Origin: CAZEBW01 sp964510205
GTDB taxonomy: Bacteria > Chloroflexota > Anaerolineae > VGOG01
Length of the DNA: 64,000 bases
NCBI GenBank assembly: GCA_964510205.1
Contig: CAZEBW010000003.1
Location: 33,078 to 97,077 of the forward strand
Reading direction: 5' to 3'
The notes under the pieces are model-generated. The model made no database searches. It was not told where the DNA came from and saw only the letters and a program-made list of their open reading frames with translations. Shown here one piece after another: positions 1 to 8,499 of the stretch. Every line of letters starts with the position of its first letter. Position 1 is the first letter of the stretch. The position numbers and the translations under genes are program-made.

Positions 1-7
1 TTCCTGA

Positions 8-658
8 TCATTGATACTCAACCGTCGCTCGCTGGTCGTAAGCGGGCAGTTGGGTCAAGTTACGGACGAAGATCACCCCCACGCCGCCGATGCCCAGCAC
101 CTCCGCTTCCAGCGAAACGTAGCCGACGCTCCTCAGCAGCCAGAAGACGGGCGCCATCAGCACGGTCATGAGCATCACCGCCCGCGGGCTTCGTCGTGAG
201 CGCTCAGCCGAACGGCTGTTGCGCAGCACGAGGTAGCCAATTCCCCACAGCGCCGCGGCGATGGGCAACACCAGCGGCTGCTGCCACAGGAACAGTCCCG
301 ACAGCGTGCTCAGCCCCATCCCCCCGGCGAATCCGAAGCGAGTCCTTCCGCCGTAAGCTGACCAGCAGTGACCGACCACCGCGCCCACGCCAGCGGCCGG
401 CAGGGCCCACGAAGTCCCCGTCAACCTCACCGCCAGCCAGGCGGCCAGCACTCCCTTGCCGGCGTCCACCAGCGCGGTGAACGCGCCCCAGGCGAGGCCA
501 GCCTGGCGGGACACGTTGAGCCCGCCGGTGTGACCGCTGCCAGTGGAGCGCAGGTCTGGCTTGTTGAGCAGTCGGGTTACCAGCACGCCGGTGGGAAAGG
601 AGCCGACGAGGTAGCCAAACATCGCAGCGAGCAGCAAACGAATGATCAACATCAACAC
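8..658 (-). CDS. plsY: PlsY-like glycerol-3-phosphate acyltransferase
   Basis: This is a 216-residue integral membrane protein matching the PlsY family, which transfers the acyl group of acyl-phosphate to glycerol-3-phosphate in the first step of phospholipid synthesis. Visible family features are the N-terminal hydrophobic helix ending in GSFPTG, the GSGHTGGLNVSR segment in place of the usual GSGNPGATN motif, a DAGKG motif, and VGHCW followed by GFAGGMG in place of GHxxP...FKGGKG. Length is typical. It overlaps the upstream diacylglycerol kinase-like gene by 7 bp, so the two are probably translationally coupled and serve lipid metabolism. Several motif residues, notably Lys in GGKG (here Met), are changed, so activity or substrate may differ from canonical PlsY. 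Confidence 0.8.
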   Translation of the reverse strand: MLMLIIRLLLAAMFGYLVGSFPTGVLVTRLLNKPDLRSTGSGHTGGLNVSRQAGLAWGAFTALVDAGKGVLAAWLAVRLTGTSWALPAAGVGAVVGHCWSAYGGRTRFGFAGGMGLSTLSGLFLWQQPLVLPIAAALWGIGYLVLRNSRSAERSRRSPRAVMLMTVLMAPVFWLLRSVGYVSLEAEVLGIGGVGVIFVRNLTQLPAYDQRATVEYQ

Positions 659-1587
659 ACCACCCGTAGACGGCGCGGCAGCGCGCTGACCTCCAGCCGA
701 TGGGCGTCGGTGCGCATGATCTCCCCGTCCACGTGCACCGGCAAGCCCTGCTGCGAGGCGATGACGATGCGGGCCGTCCGATCCACCGTCACCGTCGGCT
801 GAGTGGCGTGGGTGCCTTTGATGAAATAGGGAATCAGGCGGAAGATGCCCAGTTGGCTCACCTGACGGGCCAGGGTCACGTCCAGCAGGCCGTCGTCCTG
901 CACCGCCTGCGGAGCGATCAGGAACATGCCCCCCGTGCGGCGGCCGTTGGCCACCGAGACCATCAGCAGCGGCAACTCCGTCTCTTTCCCGTCGTAACGC
1001 ACTGTCACCAGCGGAGCTTTGTAATACAGGAAGATGGTCCTCAGCACCGCCACCAGGAAGACCAGCGGTCCGCGCAGGTAGCGCAGCTTATAGCTTTCCA
1101 CGGTGGTGGCGGAGTCGAAGCCCGCGCCGAAGTTGTTGCCGAAATAGCGCACGTTCCCCAGTTCGTCCTCCACGCGGCCAACGTCCACCACCCGCGTCTG
1201 CCCGGCGGCCAGCACGCGGCAGGCGGCGGCCACGTCGCCGATGGGAACGCCCATGCACCAGGCGAAGTCGTTGCCCGTGCCGATGGGGATGAGGCCCAGG
1301 GCTGCGCCAGCAGGTTCTCCGACCTCCCAGGCCGCTGTGCCCAGGCTGGCCTCGACGATGCCGTTGAGCACCTCATTGGCCGTGCCATCGCCGCCCACAG
1401 CAGCGACGATGTTCCATCCCTCCCGCACCGCCTGCGCGGCCTGGGCCACTGCCGAGAGCTGCTCCGTCGTCTGGACGATGTCGAACGTCGCTTGCGCCTC
1501 CGTCAGCGCGTGGCGGATGACCTCCGCCGTCTGCTGGCCAGCTCCCCGCCCGGAGACGGGGTTGAGAATGACTTTGATGGTGGACAT
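652..1587 (-). CDS. Diacylglycerol kinase-family lipid kinase (YegS/BmrU type)
   Basis: A 311-residue protein of the DAGK catalytic (LCB5/YegS) family, which phosphorylates diacylglycerol or related lipids using ATP. It begins with the family signature NPVSGRGAG, has the nucleotide-binding GGDGTANEVLNG, then PIGTGNDFA, and the C-terminal half contains DDGLLDV and the final VHVDGE strand typical of the fold. Start is the ATG one base after the mutS stop, with a G-rich purine stretch upstream. It sits between mutS and plsY and overlaps plsY, so it probably recycles diacylglycerol for phospholipid synthesis. Exact lipid substrate cannot be told from sequence. Confidence 0.88.
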   Translation of the reverse strand: MSTIKVILNPVSGRGAGQQTAEVIRHALTEAQATFDIVQTTEQLSAVAQAAQAVREGWNIVAAVGGDGTANEVLNGIVEASLGTAAWEVGEPAGAALGLIPIGTGNDFAWCMGVPIGDVAAACRVLAAGQTRVVDVGRVEDELGNVRYFGNNFGAGFDSATTVESYKLRYLRGPLVFLVAVLRTIFLYYKAPLVTVRYDGKETELPLLMVSVANGRRTGGMFLIAPQAVQDDGLLDVTLARQVSQLGIFRLIPYFIKGTHATQPTVTVDRTARIVIASQQGLPVHVDGEIMRTDAHRLEVSALPRRLRVVC

Positions 1588-1588
1588 T

Positions 1589-4183
1589 TCAATCCCCCTC
1601 TACGTCCCGCTGCAACTCGTACAACTTGTTGAGCGCCTCCAGCGGGGTCATGGACTCCAGGTCCAGCTTCTTCAGCTCCTCGACGATGGGGCTGGTCTCG
1701 GGGAAGAGGGCGAGCTGACGGGTTTCGGCGATGCGCTTGGGCTTGATGGGCGCTCGATGGGAGTCGCGCTCTAACTCCTCCAGGATTTCCTCGGCGCGGC
1801 GGATGACGGTCTTGGGCAGGCCGGCCAACTGCGCCACGTGGATGCCGTAGCTGCGGTCAGCGCCGCCGGGGACGATTTTGTGCAGGAAGATCACGTCGTC
1901 GCCCTCCCCAGCCACGGCCACGTTGTAGTTGCGCACCCTGGGCAGGACGCTGGCCAGCTCGGTCAACTCGTGGTAGTGGGTGGCGTACAGGGTCTTGGCC
2001 CGCAGACGGGGGTGGTTGTGGATGTACTCCACTACCGCCCAGGCGATGGACATGCCGTCGTAGGTGCTGGTGCCCCGCCCGATCTCGTCCAAAATGAGCA
2101 GGCTGCGGTTGGTGGCGTGGTGGAGGATGTTGGCCATCTCGATCATCTCCACCATAAAAGTAGACTGGCCGGCCCAGATCTCGTCCTGAGCGCCGATGCG
2201 GGTGAAGATGCGGTCCACCAGCCCCATGCGGGCCTCGTCGGCGGGGACGAAGGAACCGATTTGAGCCATGAGGACGGTGAGGGCCACCTGGCGGAGATAC
2301 GTGCTCTTGCCGCTCATGTTCGGGCCGGTGATGATCAGGATCTCCTCCTCCTGGGAGAGGCGGGCGTCGTTGGGCACGAAGGGCTCATCACGCTGGGTGA
2401 GTTCCACCACCGGATGGCGGCCGGCCGTGATTTCGATCTCGTCGCCATCAGTCAGGACGGGGCGGACGTATCGGTTGCGGATGGCTACCTCGGCCAGGGC
2501 GGCGTAGGTGTCCAGGTGGGCCAGGGCGCGGGCGGTGGAGAGCAGCCGTTCGGCCGCGGCGGCCACCTGATCGCAGACCTGGCGGAACAGACGGGCCTCG
2601 ATGTCCAGGATGCGCTCTTGGGCGTTCAGGATCAGCGATTCGTACTCCTTGAGCTGCGGAATGATGTAGCGCTCGGAGTTCACCAGCGTCTGCTTGCGGA
2701 TGTACTCCTCGGGCACGGCCTCCAGGTTGGCTTTGGTCACCTCGATGTAGTAGCCGAAGACCTTGTTGTAGCCCACTTTCAGGGATTTGATGCCCGTGCG
2801 CTTCCGCTCGGTCCGCTCCAGGTTAGCCACCCAGTTCTTGGCGTCTTTGGAGGCGGCCACAACGCTGTCTAGCTCCGCCGAGAAGCCGGCCTGGATCACC
2901 CCACCGCTGGCCAGCGTGGCGGGCGGGTCGTCCACGATGGCCTCGCCGATGAGGGAAGCCACCTCCTCACAGGGATCTAATTGAGGGACTAGGGACAAGA
3001 GGCTAGGGACAAGGCCCTGATCCCTTGTCCCTTCTCTCGACAGCGCCTCCCGAATCTGCGGCGCCTTCTCCAGGCTGTTGCGAATTCCTACCAGATCCCT
3101 GGGCACGGCGATGCGCTGCACCACGCGATTGGTTAGCCTCTCCAAATCGGCCAGCTCTTTGAGCAGGGCCATCACCTGCGTTCGAGTGGGCGTGTCCTGG
3201 TAGAGGGCCTCCACCGCGTCCAGCCGCTGGTTCAGCTTATCCACGTCCAGCAGCGGCTGGTTGAGCCACTGGCGGAGCAGGCGACCGCCCATGGCCGTGA
3301 CCGTGGCGTCCAGCATGCCCAGCAGTGATCCTTTGACCGCGCCGCTGCGGATGGTGCGGCTCAACTCCAGGCTTCGCCGCGTGGAGGCGTCGAGGGTCAT
3401 AAACTCGCTGGTGGAATAGGTGCGCAGATCGCTCAGTTGGGCCAGGGCCGCTTTCTGGGTCTCCTGCAGGTACTGGACGATGGCCCCGGCGGCGCGCACG
3501 GCCAGGGGCATCCCCTCGCAGCCGTAGCCAGCCAGCGAGGCCACCTCGAAGTGATCGAGGAGCGCCCGGCGGGCGTTGCCCAGCTCGAAGCGCCAGCTCT
3601 CGTAGGGCGAGAAGTGGGTTTCGGTGTTCTGTATCTCGAACTCTGGATCCTGGATCAGGCACTCGGCTGGACGCAGCCTCTCCAGTTCCTCCACCACCGC
3701 TTGTTGGAAATCGTCGCCCGAGAGTTGGGTGGTGGCGAATTCGCCGGTGGTAATGTCGGCGTAGGCGATGCCCGCCCTGCGGTCTTCGATCACCAGGGCA
3801 GCCAGGTAGTTGTTGCGCTTGTCCTCCAGCAGGGTCGGCTCCACCACCGTGCCCGGCGTAACCACCCGCGTCACCTCGCGGGGCATCAATCCCTTCACGG
3901 GCTGGTCGCCCATCTGCTCCACGATGGCCACCTTGTGCCCCGCCTTGATGAGCTTGGCGATGTAGCCCTCCACGGCGTGATAGGGCACCCCGGCCAAAGG
4001 CACCCGTTGATCCTTCCCCACGGGCCTTGAGGTGAGGACGATGTCGCAGACCTGGGCCACGATCTTGGCGTCCTCATCGAAGCTCTCGTAGAAATCGCCC
4101 AGGCGGAAGAGGACGATGGCGTCGGGGTACTGCTTCTTGATCTGCAAGTATTGGCGGCGCATGGGGGTTGGTTTCTTGGCCAT
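1589..4183 (-). CDS. mutS: DNA mismatch repair protein MutS
   Basis: An 864-residue MutS, which binds mismatches as a dimer and recruits MutL. The mismatch-reading F-Y-E is at residues 31-33 (GDFYESF), the Walker A loop GPNMSGKST starts at residue 620, Walker B is LLILDEIGRGTS, and ATHYHEL follows, all as in MutS1. The start is the ATG at 4183, preceded by a GAGAAGAGAG ribosome-binding stretch; the open frame continues about 67 codons further upstream but that part has no MutS similarity. In the lever domain there is a stretch of about 20 residues (around GTRDQGLVPSLLSLVPQ) that matches nothing in MutS and is encoded by an imperfect palindromic repeat. Likely first gene of a mutS-dagK-plsY unit. 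Confidence 0.97.
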   Translation of the reverse strand: MAKKPTPMRRQYLQIKKQYPDAIVLFRLGDFYESFDEDAKIVAQVCDIVLTSRPVGKDQRVPLAGVPYHAVEGYIAKLIKAGHKVAIVEQMGDQPVKGLMPREVTRVVTPGTVVEPTLLEDKRNNYLAALVIEDRRAGIAYADITTGEFATTQLSGDDFQQAVVEELERLRPAECLIQDPEFEIQNTETHFSPYESWRFELGNARRALLDHFEVASLAGYGCEGMPLAVRAAGAIVQYLQETQKAALAQLSDLRTYSTSEFMTLDASTRRSLELSRTIRSGAVKGSLLGMLDATVTAMGGRLLRQWLNQPLLDVDKLNQRLDAVEALYQDTPTRTQVMALLKELADLERLTNRVVQRIAVPRDLVGIRNSLEKAPQIREALSREGTRDQGLVPSLLSLVPQLDPCEEVASLIGEAIVDDPPATLASGGVIQAGFSAELDSVVAASKDAKNWVANLERTERKRTGIKSLKVGYNKVFGYYIEVTKANLEAVPEEYIRKQTLVNSERYIIPQLKEYESLILNAQERILDIEARLFRQVCDQVAAAAERLLSTARALAHLDTYAALAEVAIRNRYVRPVLTDGDEIEITAGRHPVVELTQRDEPFVPNDARLSQEEEILIITGPNMSGKSTYLRQVALTVLMAQIGSFVPADEARMGLVDRIFTRIGAQDEIWAGQSTFMVEMIEMANILHHATNRSLLILDEIGRGTSTYDGMSIAWAVVEYIHNHPRLRAKTLYATHYHELTELASVLPRVRNYNVAVAGEGDDVIFLHKIVPGGADRSYGIHVAQLAGLPKTVIRRAEEILEELERDSHRAPIKPKRIAETRQLALFPETSPIVEELKKLDLESMTPLEALNKLYELQRDVEGD
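2982..3040. repeat. In-frame palindromic repeat inside mutS
   Basis: The motif AGGGACAAG occurs twice in direct orientation and then as its complement CTTGTCCCT, forming a hairpin around 3005-3031. It is read through in frame as extra residues in the MutS lever region. The unit style (10-11 bp words, direct then inverted) matches the other dispersed elements listed here. Confidence 0.75.
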
Positions 4184-4216
4184 TGATTTCTCTCTTCTCG
4201 TCGTCAGAGTTTGCTC

Positions 4217-4240
4217 CTGCTGGATCTGGCGATCCAGCAG
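4217..4240. other. Perfect hairpin in the mutS leader
   Basis: CTGCTGGATC and GATCCAGCAG form a perfect 10-bp stem with a 4-base loop about 35 bp upstream of the mutS start. It has no T-tract, so it is not an intrinsic terminator in either direction. It could affect mRNA stability or be a repeat; function unknown. Confidence 0.5.
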
Positions 4241-4304
4241 GGTGGCGGCGGCAGGCAAGCGTGGAGGAGGACTTCCCGCCTTGCACGCAGTCCGCCGTGA
4301 GCAA

Positions 4305-4424
4305 CTGTGATTTGGGTGTGTTTCAAATAAGTTGGCTGGTATTGTTGGTCGGAATGGCATTCCGACGAGTTGACGGATTACCAATCCGTCCTACAACCGA
4401 GATGAAACACCCCCCTGTGATTTG
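4305..4424. mobile_element. MITE-like element with 10-bp target duplication (copy 1)
   Basis: A roughly 100-bp element lies between two identical 10-bp direct repeats, CTGTGATTTG, at 4305-4314 and 4415-4424. It has terminal inverted repeats GGTGTGTTTCA and TGAAACACCC, and two internal perfect palindromes, GTCGGAATG/CATTCCGAC and GACGGATT/AATCCGTC. A second copy in opposite orientation lies at 55673-55764. No ORF is inside, as expected of a non-autonomous element. It occupies the gap between the aldehyde oxidoreductase and mutS. Confidence 0.8.
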
Positions 4425-4435
4425 CGGAGATTATC

Positions 4436-6385
4436 TCACACGTCTTCCAACAAACTCGTCACCCATCCGATGTCTAGCTCGTGCAGCTTGGCCGGGCGAG
4501 GCACGCCGGTGTCGGGGTCCCAGCCCATCATCTCGTAGTACAGCGGCAGGGCGGCTTCCACAGCGGCGGGGTCTATCGGTGCGCCGGGGCCGAGGGGCTC
4601 GGCCATGCGGGGCGGCAGGCGGTCGTCGGCGGGGGTGAACCCCTGCCGCACGTTGAAGGCGCGAGCCAGGGTCACCAGCCGCTCGGCGGCCTTCCACAGC
4701 TCCCAGGCGGTGGTATCCCAACCCGTCACCGCCCGCACCGCTTCCACCACCTGATGGTTGCCATAGGGCAGGAAATTGCACAGGCACAGGCAGTTGTTCA
4801 AATGCTGGCGCAGACCGCCATAGAGGATAGCCCGCACCTTCTCCGGGCCGAGGGAGGTGGGCGGCATGGGCTCCAGCACGCCTAGGTTGCGGACGCTGTC
4901 CATGCCGGCCTCGTGCTCGTAGTTGCTGTCGAACGCGCTGTGACAGTGATCGGCGCCGGTGTAGGAGACGGCGTAGCCCAGCCCCAGGCCGTGCTGGATG
5001 CGAGGGTCGTGATAGGGCAGCTCCTGCCCCTTAACGTGCACGGCCAATCGCTCCGCGCCGCCGCCGCCCCTCAGTCCCCCCCAACCTTGGGAGGGAAGTT
5101 TCGCATTTCCGCCGCCAATGTGCTCAGCCGCCCGTTTGCTCCCCTCCGCCAGCAGGTCGCCGATGCCCTGGCGAGCGGCGATTAGTTCCAGCAGTTGCAG
5201 CACGGCCTCCGCATTGCCAAAGCGCAGCTCCAGCCCGCCGCTGTCCTCCAGCGTCAGCAGCCCTTTCTCAAAGCACTCCATGGCGAAGGCGATGGCGCCT
5301 CCGGCGGAGATGCTGTCCAGTCCCAGGGCGTTGCACCGCTCGCTGGCCTTGGTCACGGCGTAGACGTCGGCCACGCCGCAGTTGGCGCCCAGGCTGACGG
5401 CGGTCTCGTACTCCGGGCCGCCGTAGGCCGGATCCACCGCGTACGGCTGCTCTAGGTCAGCCACTTTTTTGCAGCCCACGGCGCAGGCGTAGCAGCTCTC
5501 CATGCGGACCACCACGTGCTCGGCCAGGCCCTCGCGTCCCAGGACGTCGGCCCCGTCCAGGTGGCCGTCGCGGAAATTGTGCACCGGCAATGCCCCGTCG
5601 CGGTTGTAGGGCATCATGCTGACGCCGGTGCCCAGGTCGGGAAACTTGCCCATCAGGTCTCGGTAGTTGTCTCGCATCCAGCGGGCCAGCGCGCCGACTT
5701 GAGCGGAATCGGCCAGGGGGACTTTACCAGTGCCCCGCACGGCCACTGCTTTCAGTTTCTTGGATCCCATCACCGCGCCCAGGCCGGTGCGTCCAGCGGC
5801 GTGCTTCAGGTCGGCCACGATGTTGGCGTAGCGGACCAGTTTCTCGCCGGCCGGCCCGCAGAGGGCCACGCGGGCTCGCGGCTCGCCCAGTTCCTCTCGG
5901 ATGGCGGTGTGGGTCGGCTTGTTCTCCAGCCCCCACAGGTGGGCGGCGTCCCGCAGCTCTGCCTGGCCGCCGTGCCCTGAGGCCGCTTCGCTTACAGTCG
6001 AAGCGTCGTGCACCCAGAGGTAGACGGGCGATGCCGCCTGCCCCTCGACGATGATGGCGTCGAAGCCCGCGGCCTTCAATTCCGCCCCCCAGAAGCCGCC
6101 CACTTCTGATTCGCCCATCGCGCCGGTGAGGGGCGAGCGTGCGCCGATGGCGTTGCGTCCGCTGCCGGCCAGGGGCGCGCCGGTGAGCGGCCCGCAGGCG
6201 AAGATCAGGCGGTTCTCCGGCCCCAGGGGATCGGTGTGGGGAGGCGCCTCTTTCAGCAGGTAGTAGGCCACAAATCCCGCCCCGCCCAGGTAGCGGCGGT
6301 AGAAAACGTCGTCGGGCGTCTCGACGGTGATCTCTCCATTGGTCAGATTGACGCGCAGGATGCGGCGATGGTATCCGAAAGACAT
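4436..6385 (-). CDS. Aldehyde:ferredoxin oxidoreductase family protein (tungsto/molybdopterin enzyme)
   Basis: A 649-residue AOR-family enzyme, which oxidises aldehydes to acids with ferredoxin using a W- or Mo-bis-pterin cofactor and a [4Fe-4S] cluster in the cytoplasm. The N-terminal AOR domain has the usual start (RVNLTNGEI), GRNAIGARSPLTG and LKHAAGRTGLGAVMGSKKLKAV; cluster ligands are C298-x2-C301-x3-C305 (SCYACAVGC), with the fourth Cys expected in NNCLCLCNF. NALGLDSIS is the conserved pterin-side motif. The start at 6385 has a GAGGAG site 6-7 bp upstream. Two peptide insertions not seen in the family, near residues 129-142 (TVSEAASGH) and in the region after AEHIGGG, coincide with dispersed DNA repeats. 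It follows rph by 29 bp. Substrate unknown. Confidence 0.93.
   Translation of the reverse strand: MSFGYHRRILRVNLTNGEITVETPDDVFYRRYLGGAGFVAYYLLKEAPPHTDPLGPENRLIFACGPLTGAPLAGSGRNAIGARSPLTGAMGESEVGGFWGAELKAAGFDAIIVEGQAASPVYLWVHDASTVSEAASGHGGQAELRDAAHLWGLENKPTHTAIREELGEPRARVALCGPAGEKLVRYANIVADLKHAAGRTGLGAVMGSKKLKAVAVRGTGKVPLADSAQVGALARWMRDNYRDLMGKFPDLGTGVSMMPYNRDGALPVHNFRDGHLDGADVLGREGLAEHVVVRMESCYACAVGCKKVADLEQPYAVDPAYGGPEYETAVSLGANCGVADVYAVTKASERCNALGLDSISAGGAIAFAMECFEKGLLTLEDSGGLELRFGNAEAVLQLLELIAARQGIGDLLAEGSKRAAEHIGGGNAKLPSQGWGGLRGGGGAERLAVHVKGQELPYHDPRIQHGLGLGYAVSYTGADHCHSAFDSNYEHEAGMDSVRNLGVLEPMPPTSLGPEKVRAILYGGLRQHLNNCLCLCNFLPYGNHQVVEAVRAVTGWDTTAWELWKAAERLVTLARAFNVRQGFTPADDRLPPRMAEPLGPGAPIDPAAVEAALPLYYEMMGWDPDTGVPRPAKLHELDIGWVTSLLEDV
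5068..5105. repeat. In-frame repeat in the aldehyde oxidoreductase gene
   Basis: A C-rich/G-rich imperfect palindrome (CCCCCCAACC then TTGGGAGGG) encodes the extra peptide KLPSQGWGGLRGG where AOR proteins usually run directly from GGG into AEELAVHVKG. It is read in frame without a stop. Confidence 0.55.
5975..6003. repeat. GTAAGCGAAGCGGC repeat (in aldehyde oxidoreductase)
   Basis: A 28-base block (core GTAAGCGAAGCGGC on the coding strand) is identical to the one at 11952-11979 in the M20 hydrolase gene. It encodes TVSEAASGH, which interrupts the usual run from a surface strand into the ELRDAAHLWG segment of the enzyme. Confidence 0.85.
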
Positions 6386-6414
6386 CTTGCTCTCCTCTCT
6401 TTCTCGTCTCAGTT

Positions 6415-7125
6415 TCACCTCGACAGGACTTCTCTTTGCACCTCGAATAGCTCTCGGATGCCTCTCTCCGCCAAATCCAGCAACTCGTGCATAACCTGGC
6501 GGGCGAAGGTTTGGCCCTCGGCGGCGCCTTGCACTTCCACGTATTCTCCCTCGGCGGTCATGACCACGTTGAAGTCCACCTCGGCCACGGAATCCTCATC
6601 GTAGCAGAGGTCGAGCACCGCTTGGCCGTTCACTACGCCCACGCTGACGGCGGCCACGGGCGTGGTCAGGACGTCGGGGGGAAGCAGGCCGCCTCGGATG
6701 AGCTTGTCCAGGGCGATGGCCAGGGCCACGTAGCCGCCCGTAACCGAAGCCGTGCGGGTGCCGCCGTCGGCCTGGATGACGTCGCAGTCTACGATCAGGG
6801 TGCGCTGGCCCAGCTTTTCCAAGTTGACGGCGGCACGCAGGCTGCGGCCGATGAAACGGCGGATCTCCTGGGTGCGCCCGCGGAGACCACGGGTCTCGCG
6901 GGGGGTGCGCTCGTGGGTGGAGCGGGGCAGCAGGGCGTATTCGGCCGTGATCCAGCCCTGGCCTTGACCAAAGAGCCAACCGGGCACCCTCTCCTCCACG
7001 GTTGCGTTGCAGATGACGCGCGTGGCGCCCATTTCGATCAGCACCGAGCCTTCGGGGTACTGCACGTAGTGCGGCGTGATGGTCACCGGCCTCAGTTCGT
7101 CGTTGTTCCGCCCGTCAATCCGCAT
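6415..7125 (-). CDS. rph: Ribonuclease PH
   Basis: A 236-residue RNase PH, the phosphate-dependent 3'-5' exoribonuclease that trims tRNA 3' ends. The sequence is collinear with the family: RIDGRNNDELRPV at the start, the RTPRETRG-x-RGRTQEIRRFIGRSLRA region, the IVDCDVIQADGGTRTASVTGG active-site segment, and EGQTFARQVMHELLDLAERGI at the end. Start ATG follows GAGGAGTG. It lies 29 bp upstream of the aldehyde oxidoreductase in the same direction and may be cotranscribed with it. Confidence 0.97.
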   Translation of the reverse strand: MRIDGRNNDELRPVTITPHYVQYPEGSVLIEMGATRVICNATVEERVPGWLFGQGQGWITAEYALLPRSTHERTPRETRGLRGRTQEIRRFIGRSLRAAVNLEKLGQRTLIVDCDVIQADGGTRTASVTGGYVALAIALDKLIRGGLLPPDVLTTPVAAVSVGVVNGQAVLDLCYDEDSVAEVDFNVVMTAEGEYVEVQGAAEGQTFARQVMHELLDLAERGIRELFEVQREVLSR

Positions 7126-7164
7126 CGGTCACTCCTCACTAGGCACTGATTTCATGCGCCCACA

Positions 7165-8430
7165 TCATTTCCCCACCTCGGAGTTCTGTTTCCTGATCAC
7201 GTTTGCCAGGATCCTCACCCCCTTGGCCATCTGTTCCTCGGAGAGGAAGCTGAACGGGAGGCGTAGGTTGCGCTGGCCGCCTCCTTCCGAGGTTGCGGCG
7301 AAGAAGCGCGCCCCCGGCGTGAAGACCACCCTCCGCTCGGGTGTAAGGGGAGCGGCACTCGTAAGCGGAGCGGCACTCGTAAGCGAAGCGGCATTGGCCA
7401 GCACCACTTCGGCGTCCAGCGGCTGGGGCAGGGTCAGCCAGGCGAAAAAGCCGCCGGCCGGGCGGGTCCAGCGCACGCCGTGGGGCATTTCCCGCTCCAG
7501 GGCCGCCAGCAGCGCGTCGCGCCGGGCGCGGTAGCGGGCCACCAACCGCGCGATGTGCGGCTCCAGCCACCCCTCCTGGCAGAAGGCGGCCACCACGTGG
7601 GCCACGAAGGGGTTGGCTCCCCCCTCGTTCCCTTTCAGCCCGCAGCCGACGACGCGCTGGATCACGTCGGCTTCGGCCATGATCCAGCCCAGCCGCAGCC
7701 CGGCGGCCAGGATTTTGGAGAAGCTCCCCAGGCGAATGACGCCTTGTCCATTAGCCAGCTCGAACAGGGAGGGCGGCACCCGCCCCTCGTAGCACAAGTC
7801 GCGGTAGACGTCGTCCTCCACCACCAGCAGCTCTCGATCAGCGGCCAGTTCCGCCAGCGCTTCTCTGCGCTCCGAGGTCAGGGTGACGCCGGCCGGGTTC
7901 TGGAAGGTGGGGATGGTGTACAGGAAGGCCACCCGCCGTCCGATCAGGCGCAGCGCGTCCAGCCGTTCGGCCAGGACCTCAACCACCAGCCCCTGGTCAT
8001 CCATCGGCACTTGTCGCAGCTCCACGGGATGATCGCGCAGGGTGGCGAGGGCCTCGTGGTAGCTGGGGGCCTCCACCAGCACCACGTCGCTGGGGTGGGT
8101 GAACAGGCGGGCCACAGTGTCCAGCCCCTGGGCCGCGCCGGCGGAGAGCATGATGTGGTCGCGGCTGATGCGCAGCCCCTCGTCCCGCTCCACCTTGCCG
8201 ATCAGGTAATCGAGCAGAGGCCCGTATCCCTGTTCGGGACCGTACTGCAGGGCCAGCCGCCCCCGCGACCGCAGCGCGCGCTCAGTGGCGGCCATGATCT
8301 TCTCCACCGGCAGGAGGTCGGGGTCGGGATGGCCGTAGACGAAGGGGATGGCCCCGGTTGGCCCACCGGCCTGGACGCCTGTCAAGGGGTCGAAGGGCAG
8401 TTGATCAGCAAGGGCGATGTTAGGAGGCAT
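7165..8430 (-). CDS. PLP-dependent aminotransferase, class I/II (2-aminoadipate/LysN-like)
   Basis: A 421-residue fold-type I aminotransferase. Seen are the substrate strip YGPEQGYGPLLDYL, the PLP ring-binding NPAGVTLT and VVEDDVYRDLCYEG segment, and the PLP lysine in GSFSKILAAGLRLGW. This subgroup without the GntR domain includes 2-aminoadipate, aromatic and branched-chain transaminases; the substrate cannot be set from sequence. Near the C terminus the peptide ANAASLTSAAPLTSAAPLT is encoded by three tandem copies of an 18-bp DNA repeat and lies just before RVVFTPGARFF, where relatives have a short loop. Start ATG at 8430 follows GGAGATGG. Confidence 0.9.
   Translation of the reverse strand: MPPNIALADQLPFDPLTGVQAGGPTGAIPFVYGHPDPDLLPVEKIMAATERALRSRGRLALQYGPEQGYGPLLDYLIGKVERDEGLRISRDHIMLSAGAAQGLDTVARLFTHPSDVVLVEAPSYHEALATLRDHPVELRQVPMDDQGLVVEVLAERLDALRLIGRRVAFLYTIPTFQNPAGVTLTSERREALAELAADRELLVVEDDVYRDLCYEGRVPPSLFELANGQGVIRLGSFSKILAAGLRLGWIMAEADVIQRVVGCGLKGNEGGANPFVAHVVAAFCQEGWLEPHIARLVARYRARRDALLAALEREMPHGVRWTRPAGGFFAWLTLPQPLDAEVVLANAASLTSAAPLTSAAPLTPERRVVFTPGARFFAATSEGGGQRNLRLPFSFLSEEQMAKGVRILANVIRKQNSEVGK
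7343..7396. repeat. Three tandem 18-bp repeats inside the aminotransferase gene
   Basis: Three head-to-tail 18-mers at 7343, 7361 and 7379 read GTAAG[GC]G[GA]AGCGGCA and end in CTC or TTG. They share the core of the repeats at 5975, 11952 and 59325. All are in frame, adding six residues per unit. Confidence 0.9.
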
Positions 8431-8499
8431 AGGCCATCTCCATGTTTACAGAGCAGAGGAGCAGTGCGCGGCAGATGGCGGACGATGCTTCTTTGGTTT

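Noticed and set aside
700..1632. Long plus-strand open frames opposite dagK, mutS, RNase PH, aminotransferase and purA
   Set aside because: They are shadows of high-GC codon usage: His/Gln/Gly-rich, no domains, no ribosome-binding sites, and opposite to well-supported genes.
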